Assembly (NCBI GenBank): GCA_023416695.1
Contig: JAEZGY010000010.1
Location: forward strand, 62,001-126,000
DNA length: 64,000 nucleotides
Source of the DNA: Bacillota bacterium
GTDB taxonomy: Bacteria > Bacillota > Clostridia > Lachnospirales > Lachnospiraceae
Direction of reading: 5' to 3'
Part shown: positions 25,247 through 34,697 of the stretch, piece by piece
How the letters are laid out: every line of letters starts with the position of its first letter
Position numbering within the stretch: the first letter of the stretch is position 1
Notes under the pieces: model-generated
The model's input: only the letters and a program-made list of their open reading frames with translations
Told to the model about the DNA's origin: nothing
The model's database searches: none
Made by a program: the position numbers and the translations under genes

Positions 25247-25561
25247 TTATGCTTCCGTATTTTCTTCTGCTTTTTCTACATCAACAATTGCTTCTTTTTT
25301 CATAGGAATACGGCAGTTTTTGTTGTTACCAAACTCTACAATAACTACTTCATCCATAATGTCAATTACAACACCATAGAAACCACTTGTAGTTAAAACA
25401 CTATCTCCAATTGCCAAAGAGCTTAATAAAGACTTGTGCTGTTTTTGTTGTTTTTTCTGTGGTCTAATTGCAATAAAATAAAATACTGCACCAATTGCAA
25501 CGAAGTATAAAATTAGTGATGCAATGTTTCCACCGTTTGTTAAAAATAATTCATTAAACAT
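25247..25561 (-). CDS. yajC: Preprotein translocase accessory subunit YajC
   Basis: 104 residues with one N-terminal membrane helix (about 15-33) followed by the signature IRPQKKQQKQHK and a small soluble domain (SLAIGDSVLTTSGFYGVV). It associates with SecDF at the membrane. The family is usually 85-120 residues. It lies 52 nt downstream of tgt; the tgt-yajC-secDF order is widespread and is kept here apart from the scf and PHP insertions. It ends with an acidic tail. Confidence 0.94.
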   Translation of the reverse strand: MFNELFLTNGGNIASLILYFVAIGAVFYFIAIRPQKKQQKQHKSLLSSLAIGDSVLTTSGFYGVVIDIMDEVVIVEFGNNKNCRIPMKKEAIVDVEKAEENTEA

Positions 25562-25613
25562 ATAGAATTCCTCCTGTTTTGTCTATCTGTATCATATAAT
25601 TAAAAATATGGGA

Positions 25614-26747
25614 CTACTTCTCTCCCTCTTCAAAACCTTGAAGTTTTTGCTTCTTATATTCAGCAAATCGATGTTCTTCAATGGCTTCTCGAATCTCTTC
25701 CATCATCGTATTATAAAAATACAAATTATGCAAGACTAAAAGTCGAAGTCCAAGCATTTCTTTCGCCTTTAACAGGTGTCTGATATAACCACGACTATAA
25801 GTAGTACAAGCCGGGCATCCACATCCTTCTTCAATTGGTCGATCATCAGTCTCATATTTGGCATTTAATAAATTCATCTTACCGTGATTGGTGTAAGCAT
25901 GCCCGTGACGCCCATTTCTAGATGGATATACACAGTCAAAAAAGTCTACTCCTCTCTCCACGGCTTCTAATATATTAGCTGGCGTTCCAACTCCCATCAA
26001 ATAGGTCGGTTTCTCCAGCGGCAGATAAGGAACGGTCTTTTCTATAATATCATACATCTCAGCATGAGTTTCCCCAACTGCTAAGCCACCTAACGCATAT
26101 CCGTCTAGATCAAGCTCCGATATTCTCTTAGCGTGTTCAATACGAATATCTCCAAAGGTTCCACCCTGATTAATACCAAATAACATTTGCTGCTTATTAA
26201 TAGTATCCTCAAGGGAATTAAGCCTTGCCATCTCTGCCTTACAGCGCATAAGCCAGCGAGTCGTTCTATCTACAGAATCCTGCATATATTCTCTGGTTGC
26301 AGGATGTGGGGGGCATTCATCAAATGCCATGGCTATAGTAGACGCTAGATTGGATTGAATCTGCATACTTTCCTCTGGACCCATAAAAATCTTTCGTCCA
26401 TCAATATGAGAGCTAAAGTAAACACCTTCTTCTTTGATTTTTCGAAGGCCAGCTAAGGAAAACACTTGAAAACCACCTGAATCAGTCAAGATAGGTTTGT
26501 CCCACACCATAAATTTATGAAGACCACCCATTTTCTTCACAATCTTATCACCTGGTCGTACATGCAGGTGGTAAGTATTGGACAACTCAACCTGAGTCTT
26601 AATCTGCTTAAGATCCGTGGTAGACACGGCCCCTTTAATCGCAGCTGCAGTACCCACATTCATGAACACTGGTGTCTGTATCGTCCCATGGACTGTGTGA
26701 AATTCTCCTCGTTTGGCATTTCCGTCTCTAGTAATTAATTTATACAT
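25614..26747 (-). CDS. tgt: tRNA-guanine transglycosylase
   Basis: 377 residues. It exchanges guanine-34 for a queuosine precursor in GUN-anticodon tRNAs. The active-site Asp lies in LTDSGGFQVFSL, the nucleophile Asp in FFDCVYPSRNGRHG, and the zinc site is CGCPACTTYSRGYIRHL (three Cys and a His). The ATG at 26747 (MYKLITR) has TGGAG six bases upstream; a frame four codons longer has none. It is the first gene of tgt-yajC with its own promoter. Confidence 0.96.
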   Translation of the reverse strand: MYKLITRDGNAKRGEFHTVHGTIQTPVFMNVGTAAAIKGAVSTTDLKQIKTQVELSNTYHLHVRPGDKIVKKMGGLHKFMVWDKPILTDSGGFQVFSLAGLRKIKEEGVYFSSHIDGRKIFMGPEESMQIQSNLASTIAMAFDECPPHPATREYMQDSVDRTTRWLMRCKAEMARLNSLEDTINKQQMLFGINQGGTFGDIRIEHAKRISELDLDGYALGGLAVGETHAEMYDIIEKTVPYLPLEKPTYLMGVGTPANILEAVERGVDFFDCVYPSRNGRHGHAYTNHGKMNLLNAKYETDDRPIEEGCGCPACTTYSRGYIRHLLKAKEMLGLRLLVLHNLYFYNTMMEEIREAIEEHRFAEYKKQKLQGFEEGEK

Positions 26748-26806
26748 AATTGACTCCATTCATAATTCCATGTGCCACTCATGGTAAAAAGATAATTCAG
26801 TTAATA

Positions 26807-26835
26807 AGTATACAGATAAATTAGCTATATTTCAA
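26807..26835 (-). promoter_or_regulatory. Predicted promoter of tgt-yajC
   Basis: Minus-strand TTGAAA (26830-26835) and TATACT (26807-26812) are 17 nt apart. Confidence 0.7.
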
Positions 26836-26891
26836 CATTTTTTACAAGTTTATATATTTTTTATAATTGACCAAAATACTACTTTTCATAC

Positions 26892-28958
26892 TCAAGGAAA
26901 GGTTAGTTGTCCCTCTATTTTCTTATAATAATCCTTATTCAGTATTCCAGCCGCCGCAATAAAGCGAGCTTTAACATCATTCTTCAAGTCCTCAATATAA
27001 GAATTACTCACCTGGGATTTGTCCACTAAATAAGTGACCTCACGAGTGGTGCTATTATACATTACCTTATTTGTTATAAAACTTTTATTTTTTAAAATTG
27101 CCACTCCCTCAGAATCAGAAAGCAAATCACGTCCTGACATTAGTCTAGAATCATAAGTAAAGCCAAATAGATTCGTAAGAGTTGGAAGTATGTCAATACT
27201 GGAACCCGCCTTATCTATAATAATTGGCTCTTTCACTGAGGAAGACCATAGTATAAATGTACTCTTATAGATTTCAAAATTCTCATCTACCTCATGTCCT
27301 GCTAACTCATCAATCGTCGATTTATTTAAATCATATGGATAATGGTCTCCACTTAAAGCGATTACTGTGTCATCTAGAACTCCCTTCTTATCTAGCTCCT
27401 GTATCAGATAGGCAAGTGCCTTATCGAGCTCGATATTACAAGCAATATAAGCCTTCCCTTCCTCTGAATAAGGCAGATCCTTCACTGCCTCCTTATTCTT
27501 TATGCATTGCTTCTGTCCTTCAAAATTATAATGACAGTGTCCACTTATAGTCATGTAATAGGCATGAAATGGTGTTTGATTCATATACTCTGGTAGAGTT
27601 GCTACCATCATATCATAATCAGAAGCCGGCCAAGCATTAGCGTCCTTCATAGGGAAAATATGAGCACTGCCTTCCGCTTCACTTATACTTCCAAGCTTTG
27701 CAGCCTTAAAGTCATACCCTAAGTTAGGATGTGTCACATTACGGTCGTAATAGCTAAGAGATCCATTATGATAGGCATAACTAGTCGTACCAAGTCTATT
27801 AAATTGTTCTCCCATGGAAAATGGAAGGTAATTATCCTGTGAACGCCTAAAACTATGTGTTCCATCTGGAATTAATCCCAAGGTAGCAACATACTCCCCA
27901 TCACTAGTACTGGTGTTCCATAAAGAGGTATAAAAATTACTAAATACAAAGCTTTCATGAGAAAGTTTATATAAGGTTGGAGTTAGGTTTTTATCAATTG
28001 CCCAGGTAGAAAAACCTTCTGCAGTAATAAAAATAAGATTCTTTCCTGCAAACATCCCTGTATATTCATTTTTATTCGTAGGGGTTACCGTAGAGAAATA
28101 CTGATGTAAGGCCTTGATATCCTTATCACTTTCCTCTTCTGCTAAAGCAGTAAAGTCGATATTCATTACATTAGGAGAAGTATCGATCGGCTCTTCTGTC
28201 GGTTGTGGATTCTTTGTGGTAAGAGGTTCTTTACTCTCTTTTGGTTCATTTTCCTTCTTCTCCTCATCAGAGCCTGGCACAGGGGTTCCCTTAGTGGTAC
28301 TGGCAAGTAGTTCTGAGAGATCACCTTCCACTTTTCCTACTCCTTGTAAGTCTCGACGAAAGGTAGTGTAGATACCAAGAGTACTGGCTGCTACCACTTG
28401 GTCGTTCATCTCATAATAATTCACATAAGCTAAAGATTCTTTACCACTAAGGCGAATTAAAAGGACAGGAATCAATTGAAGAACAATACATAATCCAAGA
28501 AGAATTCCAGATACTTTAATGGATTTTCTTTCATACTGAAAATATTTTATATTTCCTATAATTAAGGCAACCAAAGGCAGTAGCAGTAACAATAATCCGG
28601 GAAGATTGCTCACAATCTGCTGTAAGCCTTCCTTCCAATAAGCAGTAGCATCCTCTGCCGCACCAGCTGCTACACCCCAAAGTAATGGCACCTTAAATAA
28701 ACTCTGATATACTAGCTGAGTACCGTAGAAAATAAACAGCAAGACCATTACCACATATCCAAGAATTTTATTCACTTTCCTGGGAAATAAGGTTGATACT
28801 AACGTAAAAACAGAAGCTAACCCTAGGGAAAATAACAACATAAATGCTATGTGCCAAGATAAGCCTCCATATGTAAACCATTGATAAATTAATTCCATCC
28901 AAAACACTGCTATGGTGTAAAAAAGAAAACGAATATATAACCTCTCCTTTAATTTCAT
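26892..28958 (-). CDS. LTA synthase-like sulfatase-fold membrane protein
   Basis: 688 residues. Five N-terminal membrane helices (about 10-30, 36-58, 65-88, 118-140, 150-172) are followed by a linker rich in Glu, Lys and Pro, then an extracellular sulfatase-fold domain from about 295. Catalytic-site elements include NLIFITAEGFSTW, the Thr in NTSTSDGEYVATLG and the metal ligands in LSGDHYPYD. Family members polymerise glycerol phosphate or transfer phosphoglycerol to surface glycans. Its ATG overlaps the bioY stop by 4 nt. Whether it makes true lipoteichoic acid cannot be decided here. Confidence 0.88.
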   Translation of the reverse strand: MKLKERLYIRFLFYTIAVFWMELIYQWFTYGGLSWHIAFMLLFSLGLASVFTLVSTLFPRKVNKILGYVVMVLLFIFYGTQLVYQSLFKVPLLWGVAAGAAEDATAYWKEGLQQIVSNLPGLLLLLLPLVALIIGNIKYFQYERKSIKVSGILLGLCIVLQLIPVLLIRLSGKESLAYVNYYEMNDQVVAASTLGIYTTFRRDLQGVGKVEGDLSELLASTTKGTPVPGSDEEKKENEPKESKEPLTTKNPQPTEEPIDTSPNVMNIDFTALAEEESDKDIKALHQYFSTVTPTNKNEYTGMFAGKNLIFITAEGFSTWAIDKNLTPTLYKLSHESFVFSNFYTSLWNTSTSDGEYVATLGLIPDGTHSFRRSQDNYLPFSMGEQFNRLGTTSYAYHNGSLSYYDRNVTHPNLGYDFKAAKLGSISEAEGSAHIFPMKDANAWPASDYDMMVATLPEYMNQTPFHAYYMTISGHCHYNFEGQKQCIKNKEAVKDLPYSEEGKAYIACNIELDKALAYLIQELDKKGVLDDTVIALSGDHYPYDLNKSTIDELAGHEVDENFEIYKSTFILWSSSVKEPIIIDKAGSSIDILPTLTNLFGFTYDSRLMSGRDLLSDSEGVAILKNKSFITNKVMYNSTTREVTYLVDKSQVSNSYIEDLKNDVKARFIAAAGILNKDYYKKIEGQLTFP

Positions 28959-29512
28959 GGTATCCTCCTTGTTATCGTTTGTCCTCGCAGTGCATGGTTA
29001 AGAGGATATGCTAGAGCGATCGCCGCCACCATTTTAAAAATATCCCCCAAGATAAATGGGTAAACACACATAGTCATAGCTGCAGCTAGCTTTGTTCCAC
29101 TTTGTATCATAAACCATGCAGTACCTATAGTATAACAGATAACCGTCCCCACTAACATCCCTATTGGATAACCAATATATTTTTTTGGAAGTTTTTTTAC
29201 AAAAACTCCAGTGCAGAAGACCATAAATAGATACCCGATCATATAGCCTCCTGTAGGACCTACTAGTTTTTGTACTCCTGCTGTATATCCTGAAAACACA
29301 GGAACCCCTACTAATCCAATTAATAAATAGATGCCCACGCTTAAAGTTCCTAAATAAGGGCCTAACACGGCTCCTGATAGATAAACTGCAAAGGTAGCTA
29401 AAGAAATTGGTATAGCAGTAAAGGGAATACTAATGCTAATGGGTGCAAAAATTGATAATATAGCAGCGAATAGTGAAACGATTACAAGCGTTACGGTGTT
29501 TTGCTTCTTCAT
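28955..29512 (-). CDS. bioY: Biotin transporter substrate-binding subunit BioY
   Basis: 185 residues with about six membrane helices. The BioY signature GPTGGYMIGYLFM is at about 84-96. It is the S-component of an ECF-type biotin importer; the shared energising module (EcfA, EcfT) is not in this window. AGGAGG precedes the ATG. Its promoter overlaps the alaA terminator, and a 17-bp palindrome lies in its leader. It overlaps the LTA-synthase-like gene by 4 nt, so both share one transcript although their functions seem unrelated. Confidence 0.93.
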   Translation of the reverse strand: MKKQNTVTLVIVSLFAAILSIFAPISISIPFTAIPISLATFAVYLSGAVLGPYLGTLSVGIYLLIGLVGVPVFSGYTAGVQKLVGPTGGYMIGYLFMVFCTGVFVKKLPKKYIGYPIGMLVGTVICYTIGTAWFMIQSGTKLAAAMTMCVYPFILGDIFKMVAAIALAYPLNHALRGQTITRRIP

Positions 29513-29534
29513 ATAAGCCTCCTAGCTATGTACT

Positions 29535-29551
29535 ATTGTAACTATAACAAT
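29535..29551 (-). promoter_or_regulatory. Palindrome in the bioY leader, candidate operator
   Basis: ATTGT and ACAAT arms (29535-29539, 29547-29551) are separated by 7 nt, just downstream of the predicted start of transcription. It resembles half-sites of biotin operators, but the spacer is much shorter than in known BirA sites. Confidence 0.35.
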
Positions 29552-29563
29552 GTTTTTGCTCTC

Positions 29564-29592
29564 AGTATAATGGCTTATAAAAAGATTGTCAA
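29564..29592 (-). promoter_or_regulatory. bioY promoter embedded in the alaA terminator
   Basis: The minus-strand -35 TTGACA (29587-29592) is part of the right arm of the alaA terminator. The -10 TATACT (29564-29569) lies 17 nt downstream. Confidence 0.75.
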
Positions 29593-29620
29593 CCAAGTTC
29601 TTTACATAGGTTGACAATCT
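29583..29620 (-). terminator. Terminator of alaA
   Basis: A perfect 12-bp stem (29583-29594 with 29609-29620) is followed by a short T-run on the minus strand, 20 nt past the alaA stop. Confidence 0.8.
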
Positions 29621-29639
29621 AAAATACTATTTTATTATT

Positions 29640-30857
29640 TTACACTTGACGGTAGGAAGATAAGAAGTCAGTAAGCTTCTTCACCGCTCTCGTCAACTCC
29701 TTCACCTCAGGTAAGTATACAATTCTAAAGTGGTCTGGCTCCTTCCAGTTAAAGCCTCCACCATGAACAATAAGAACATGCTTCTCACGTAGGAAATCTA
29801 GAGCAAACCGTTCATCATTTACAATATTGAATCGTTTCGTATCAATCTTAGGGAACATATAAAAAGCTGCCTTTGGTTTTACAGCAGTCAAACCAGGGAT
29901 TTCGTTAATTGCCTTCCAAATATATTCTCTTTGCTCAAATAATCTTCCGCCTGGAAGCAATAACTCATCGGAGCTTTGATAACCGCCTAATGAAGTCTGA
30001 ATGATATACTGAGCTGGTACATTGGCACAGAGCCTCATGGAGGAAAGCATATTTAAGCCTTCAATATACCCTTTTGCCTTTTCCTTTGCTCCACTAAGTA
30101 CCATCCATCCACTTCTAAAACCTGCTACTCGATGTGATTTACTTAATCCATTAAAACTAACAAAGAAAACATCATCAGCCAAACTCGCCATAGCTACATG
30201 TTCTAATCCATCCATAACTAATCTATCATATATTTCATCGGCAAAAATAATCAGCTCATGTTCTCTTGCCACCTCAATAATCTCCTCTAGGAGCTCCTTC
30301 GGATACAACGCACCCGTAGGATTGTTTGGATTAATTACAACAATCCCCTTGGTTTTGTCTGTAATCTTACTTCTAATATCATTTATATCAGGATACCATT
30401 CACTTTGCTCATCACAGATGTAATGTACTGGATGACCACCAGCTAAAGTTGCTGCTGCTGTCCAAAGAGGATAATCTGGAGATGGAATTAGAATCTCATC
30501 CCCATTGTTAAGAAGGCCTTGCATGGAAATAGAGATTAGTTCACTTACCCCATTACCAGTATAGATATCCTCAATAGTAACTCCCTGAATCTTCTTTAAC
30601 TGGCAGTACTGCATAATAGCCTTTCTTGCTGAAAAGATGCCCTTGGAATCGCTATAACCTTGAGCATTACGAAGGTTTCGAATCATATCTTCAATTACCT
30701 CATTAGGAGCATTAAAACCAAAGGGTGCTGGATTCCCAATATTCAGACGTAATACATCTATTCCATTGGCCATCATCCTAGATGCTTCGTCCACAACAGG
30801 TCCTCTTACATCATAACAAACGTTATCAAGTTTTGCTGATTTTTCATAATGCTTCAT
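29640..30857 (-). CDS. alaA: Glutamate-pyruvate aminotransferase, AlaA type
   Basis: 405 residues, a fold-type I PLP enzyme making alanine from pyruvate and glutamate. The PLP lysine lies in FNGLSKSHRVAGFRSGW, with VINPNNPTGA and FADEIYDRL. Long stretches match E. coli AlaA closely from memory (KLDNVCYDVRGPV, RLNIGNPAPFGF, GNGVSELI, YIEGLNMLSSMRLCANVPA). The second ATG (30857) is chosen because GAGG lies eight bases before it; the first is too close. A T-box with a probable GCA (Ala) specifier lies upstream. It is monocistronic. Confidence 0.9.
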   Translation of the reverse strand: MKHYEKSAKLDNVCYDVRGPVVDEASRMMANGIDVLRLNIGNPAPFGFNAPNEVIEDMIRNLRNAQGYSDSKGIFSARKAIMQYCQLKKIQGVTIEDIYTGNGVSELISISMQGLLNNGDEILIPSPDYPLWTAAATLAGGHPVHYICDEQSEWYPDINDIRSKITDKTKGIVVINPNNPTGALYPKELLEEIIEVAREHELIIFADEIYDRLVMDGLEHVAMASLADDVFFVSFNGLSKSHRVAGFRSGWMVLSGAKEKAKGYIEGLNMLSSMRLCANVPAQYIIQTSLGGYQSSDELLLPGGRLFEQREYIWKAINEIPGLTAVKPKAAFYMFPKIDTKRFNIVNDERFALDFLREKHVLIVHGGGFNWKEPDHFRIVYLPEVKELTRAVKKLTDFLSSYRQV

Positions 30858-31009
30858 TCTCATTACCTCACTTTTCTTTTTAGACTTATATTCCTAAATC
30901 CTATGTACTTCATGGAAAATAGTGTTCTATCATCCATTTAAGTTCACGCGGTAAAGTTGTTGGCTTCCTGTAAAGTGGTAATAGGTTAATAGTAATTATT
31001 ACACAAAAA

Positions 31010-31296
31010 AAGCCCTAACTGTCCAATAGACAATTAGGGCGAATATACTATCCGTGTTACCACCTAATATTCAAAGCTTGTGCTTTGCTCTCATCCAGTA
31101 CGAAGTCTAACTTGATACCGTTTCCCTGTAACGTAGGAAGAACGTCATATCCTACTAAGCATTCTCTGCCGTTGGGATAAGCTGCTCCAAGACTGCTTCT
31201 GTATTAACCTCACGAAGATTTCCACCAACCATCTTCTCTCTAGGCACTCCGTTAATACATACTCCTTCTTTTCACTGCATTTAATCCGTTTAGTAA
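31010..31296 (-). promoter_or_regulatory. T-box riboswitch, probable alanine specifier
   Basis: The minus-strand T-box AGGTGGTAACACGG (31052-31065) is followed by a terminator stem (31012-31023 with 31029-31040) and seven T. Stem I carries GGTTGGTG; after the helix formed by GTATTAAC/GTTAATAC comes GAA and then GCA (31194-31196) at the specifier position. Uncharged tRNA-Ala would therefore allow transcription of alaA. Confidence 0.9.
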
Positions 31297-31325
31297 AGTA
31301 TAGTCACTTTCTTTTGCAATGTCAA
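31297..31325 (-). promoter_or_regulatory. Promoter of the alaA T-box transcript
   Basis: Minus-strand TTGACA (31320-31325) and TATACT (31297-31302) are 17 nt apart, just before the T-box leader. Confidence 0.85.
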
Positions 31326-31342
31326 CAAAAATAATTATTATT

Positions 31343-31780
31343 TTATTTGGTCCCTGTAGAGCCAAATCCATTTTCTCCTCTAAGGGTTTCATCCAAACTA
31401 TCTTGTTCCGTAAATGCTACTTCTAAATATGGCATTACCACTAGCTGAGCAATTCTTTCATGAGGATTTACTGTTCTTTCCTCATTAGTGTCATTGTGTA
31501 AGGATACAATAATTTCTCCTCTATAATCGCTATCAATTACCCCAACACAGTTGGCTGGTCTTAATCCCTGCTTCGTAGCCAAACCACTTCTAGCATAAAC
31601 CGCTCCAAAATAGCCATTTGGAATAGCCATAGATAAACCTGTTCCTATCATCACTGTAGCATGGGGTGCTATGACGACTGCCTCCTCATTATTGGAGTAC
31701 AAATCCCAACCTGCTGCCTGTTCACTTCCTCTTGTAGGTAACATCGCTTTGTCATTTAATTTCTTAATACCAATATTCAT
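31343..31780 (-). CDS. dut: dUTP diphosphatase (trimeric dUTPase)
   Basis: 145 residues. All five dUTPase motifs can be followed: AAGWDLYS, RSGLATKQGL, GVIDSDYRGEI, ERIAQLVV and RGENGFGSTG at the C-terminus. It hydrolyses dUTP to dUMP and keeps uracil out of DNA. The ATG at 31780 (MNIGIKKLND) has AAAGGATGG upstream; an earlier ATG in frame would overlap nrdG and lacks a site. It follows nrdG by 25 nt, a nucleotide-metabolism pairing. Confidence 0.94.
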   Translation of the reverse strand: MNIGIKKLNDKAMLPTRGSEQAAGWDLYSNNEEAVVIAPHATVMIGTGLSMAIPNGYFGAVYARSGLATKQGLRPANCVGVIDSDYRGEIIVSLHNDTNEERTVNPHERIAQLVVMPYLEVAFTEQDSLDETLRGENGFGSTGTK

Positions 31781-31805
31781 CTGTATATCCATCCTTTTGT
31801 CTTTC

Positions 31806-32336
31806 TTAATCATTCATACCTTCCCAAAGAACCACACTATGATCCCTTAAGGATTCTGGCACTTTAATAATCCGCTGGTTAGAAGAACCACGAAAACGTA
31901 GGCTTAAATCCTTCTTTTCTAAGATAAACTTCCCGTCTACTAATACATCCAAATACTGTAGTATTTTCATGGTTTCAGGATAAGTCTTACACATGACTCC
32001 TAAAATATCCTTTTCAAAATCATATCCGCTATAGCACCAGATACTTTTCTCAGGATATACTTCCTTTACACGTTGTACCAGTGTCATTATTGCCTTCTGA
32101 TTCTCCAGTTCCATGGGCTCCCCACCAAGAATAGTGAGTCCTGATATATAGCTTGGCTCTAAGTATACGAGTATCTGTTGCATAGTCTCTTCGGTAAAAG
32201 GAGTCCCGTAACTAAAATCCCATGCCTCCTCATTAAAGCACCCCTTACAGTGGTGCGTACAACCACTTACAAAAAGGGAGATTCTAACGCCTGGTCCATT
32301 GGCTACATCAAACTGCTTTATATCTGCATAATTCAT
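31806..32336 (-). CDS. nrdG: Anaerobic ribonucleotide reductase activase
   Basis: 176 residues from the ATG at 32336, which has GGAG upstream. The radical-SAM cluster motif is CTHHCKGC, preceded by GPGVRISLFVSG and followed by LTILGGEPM; the C-terminus has the family's LRFRGSSNQRIIKV. It generates the glycyl radical on NrdD using S-adenosylmethionine. Unusually it is not next to nrdD, which lies at 48781-50907; it sits with dut. A truncated nrdG copy remains behind nrdD, so this gene may be the only functional activase in the window. Confidence 0.93.
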   Translation of the reverse strand: MNYADIKQFDVANGPGVRISLFVSGCTHHCKGCFNEEAWDFSYGTPFTEETMQQILVYLEPSYISGLTILGGEPMELENQKAIMTLVQRVKEVYPEKSIWCYSGYDFEKDILGVMCKTYPETMKILQYLDVLVDGKFILEKKDLSLRFRGSSNQRIIKVPESLRDHSVVLWEGMND

Positions 32337-32509
32337 TATCTTTTCTCCAGGTTTAAGGTAATATGATTGCTCATTTTTCCAATTTGCAAAATATTTCAAC
32401 AATTATACCATCTATTATACACATAATTGCAATAAAATAAATACAAATGTCTGTAAAAACTAAAGTTCGGATATTTATGAACCATTACTAGGATTACACC
32501 TTCCTATAA

Positions 32510-32547
32510 ATAAAGCTGTGTTCCTATTAACCTGAACACAGCTTTAT
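32510..32547 (-). terminator. Terminator of the sugar-operon/chemoreceptor transcript
   Basis: A perfect 14-bp stem (32510-32523 with 32534-32547) lies 20 nt past the chemoreceptor stop and is followed by TTTAT on the minus strand. Confidence 0.8.
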
Positions 32548-32567
32548 GATATTACTTAGGTTCTAGT

Positions 32568-34697
32568 TTATTCGATGGAAAACTGTTGGATTACTTTTTC
32601 TAATGATTTTGCTTTATTGTCCAGTTCTACTGACAAATCTTTTAATGTTTTAACTACTTCCAATTGTTTTGCAGTAGTTTCACTTACTTCCATTGAAGAC
32701 GATGCAGTCTCCTCTGATACAGCGGTGATATTCTGAATAGATTCCAGTGTCTTATTCTTAGAATCTTCAATATTCGAGATACTTTCAATAATTGCATCCA
32801 TATTATCAATTAATGAACCAACATGATGATTAATCATCTCAAATGCTTCTTCTGTATTATTTACTGCACTTTCCTGTTCAACAACAATGTTTTGTGTTTC
32901 TCCAACTATTCCTACTACTTCCTCCGTCGTCATCTGAATACTATTTACTAACTCCTTAATACTATGAACAGCGTCTACGGACTGAACAGAAAGATTACGT
33001 ATTTCTTCCGCTACAACAGCAAATCCTTGTCCTAGTTGTCCAGCACGAGCAGCTTCAATAGAAGCATTTAACGATAGTAAATTACTTCTCTCTGCAATCT
33101 CACTAATTGTCTCGGTTATCTTACTTATCGTCTGAGATTTTTCTTGTAACATTACAATACTAAAAACAATTTTTTTAGTTATGTCACTTGTGGACTGCGC
33201 CTTCTCATTTAAAGTCTGTATAATTTCCAGACCTTTTGAAATGCACGTACTAGTATTATTGGCAATAGCATTTATTTCGTTTGTCTTTCCATAGACAACC
33301 TCAATTTTACTTGCCAGATTATCCATTTGAATTAAACAATCCTGGGCATCCTCAGCTTGTTGCGTTATCCCCTGTTCTATCTCACCAATCACCCCTTTAA
33401 TATTTTCTGAGGCCTTAGCAAATACTCCTGATGAGTCATTTACCTTTGCAGAAGATTCCGTTATTGCAATACTCTCACCTCTGACCTGTCGAATCAGACC
33501 ATTCATGCTGACAATCATTTCATTAATACCCATGCCAAGAGTATGGAATTCATCCTTACGCTTTACGTTTACTTCTATGGTAAGATCTCCACTGGATACC
33601 TTCTTTAATTTATTAATAATGTATTTTACCGTTTTTTGTATACTTGAGGATATTAGAATGCCAATAATGATAGCTAAAATACAAGCAATAATCACTAATA
33701 TGGTGGTTGTATTTTTGATACTTTTCACTTGATCAGTAATTGTTTTTTCGGGAATGAGAGAGCACAACATTGTCCCTGTTTCCCCAATTTTAGAGTACAA
33801 ATATACATATTTTTCCCCATGGAATGAAATACTTTTATAGTTGCTTGTGTCTTCTGAAGCCATAGAATCCTTATAAAACTGTTCCTGATATAAACTAACG
33901 CTTTCCTGTCCCTCTTTAACAGAGGAATCAGAGAGCAATTCTATACCATCTTTTGTTATAAAGGCTACTGTGCTATCATTTCCACAGTCTAGATTATTTA
34001 AAATGGACTTGATTTTAGATGCACTAATATCTATCACAACAGCTGCTTTTGTAGTAAGAAAGCCTTGTACAAAACGAACTCCATAACTGTTAGCATCCAC
34101 TCGACAGACTCTGTCAATGGTTTCATCCTTACCAATCCAATAAGCAGAAGAATTCTTTTCAGCTAATGGTTTCCCGCCCTCCGAATTTGTAAATTGGGTA
34201 TATAAATCTTCCTCCCACTTAGAATAAGTAGAAATAGCACCTGCCTCTTCCGACATCACAGTGATGTTTTCTATAAAGTCGTTTGCTGAAGAATCCATTA
34301 CTAATGTGGACTTCATATCTCTCTTCAATCTAGAAGTAGATAATTCTGTTGTATCTAGTTTATTAGAGAAAAAATTTTGGAAGTTATCATCCGAAACATA
34401 CTTCACTGCTATACTTTTTACTGAATCAAGTCCTAACTCAACATATTTTGTCGTCATATCTATAGATTGTAAACAAGAGGTCTCGTAGTTATATACAATG
34501 GTATCTGACGCATTCTTATAAGAGGTAATCCCTACTAGAATCACAAATAAAACTGGTATCATAAAAGAGAGAATGAGCTTGATAGCGATGCTGTTGTACC
34601 AATAGTTTTTCTTTCGCATAGATTTCTTTATTTCTTTATATGTTTTTTTTACATATTTCTTTTCATGATGCTTTAGCAAATGACTAGATACTTTCAC
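32568..34697 (-). CDS. Methyl-accepting chemotaxis protein
   Basis: 709 residues from a GTG preceded by GGAGG. A short basic cytoplasmic start leads into membrane helix 1 (about 37-60), then an extracellular sensor domain of dCache type to about 330, helix 2 (331-353), a HAMP domain and a long helical signalling domain. The CheA/CheW contact tip reads ERSNLLSLNASIEAARAGQ with VVAEEIRNLS. It begins only 29 nt after the GH127 gene, so it is probably co-expressed with the sugar-uptake genes and may sense the same plant sugar or the loaded binding protein. Ligand unknown. Confidence 0.92.
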   Translation of the reverse strand: MKVSSHLLKHHEKKYVKKTYKEIKKSMRKKNYWYNSIAIKLILSFMIPVLFVILVGITSYKNASDTIVYNYETSCLQSIDMTTKYVELGLDSVKSIAVKYVSDDNFQNFFSNKLDTTELSTSRLKRDMKSTLVMDSSANDFIENITVMSEEAGAISTYSKWEEDLYTQFTNSEGGKPLAEKNSSAYWIGKDETIDRVCRVDANSYGVRFVQGFLTTKAAVVIDISASKIKSILNNLDCGNDSTVAFITKDGIELLSDSSVKEGQESVSLYQEQFYKDSMASEDTSNYKSISFHGEKYVYLYSKIGETGTMLCSLIPEKTITDQVKSIKNTTTILVIIACILAIIIGILISSSIQKTVKYIINKLKKVSSGDLTIEVNVKRKDEFHTLGMGINEMIVSMNGLIRQVRGESIAITESSAKVNDSSGVFAKASENIKGVIGEIEQGITQQAEDAQDCLIQMDNLASKIEVVYGKTNEINAIANNTSTCISKGLEIIQTLNEKAQSTSDITKKIVFSIVMLQEKSQTISKITETISEIAERSNLLSLNASIEAARAGQLGQGFAVVAEEIRNLSVQSVDAVHSIKELVNSIQMTTEEVVGIVGETQNIVVEQESAVNNTEEAFEMINHHVGSLIDNMDAIIESISNIEDSKNKTLESIQNITAVSEETASSSMEVSETTAKQLEVVKTLKDLSVELDNKAKSLEKVIQQFSIE

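Noticed and set aside
29535..29551. Palindrome as a proven BirA operator
   Set aside because: Known BirA sites have a spacer of about 15 bp; here it is 7 bp, so it is only listed as a candidate operator.
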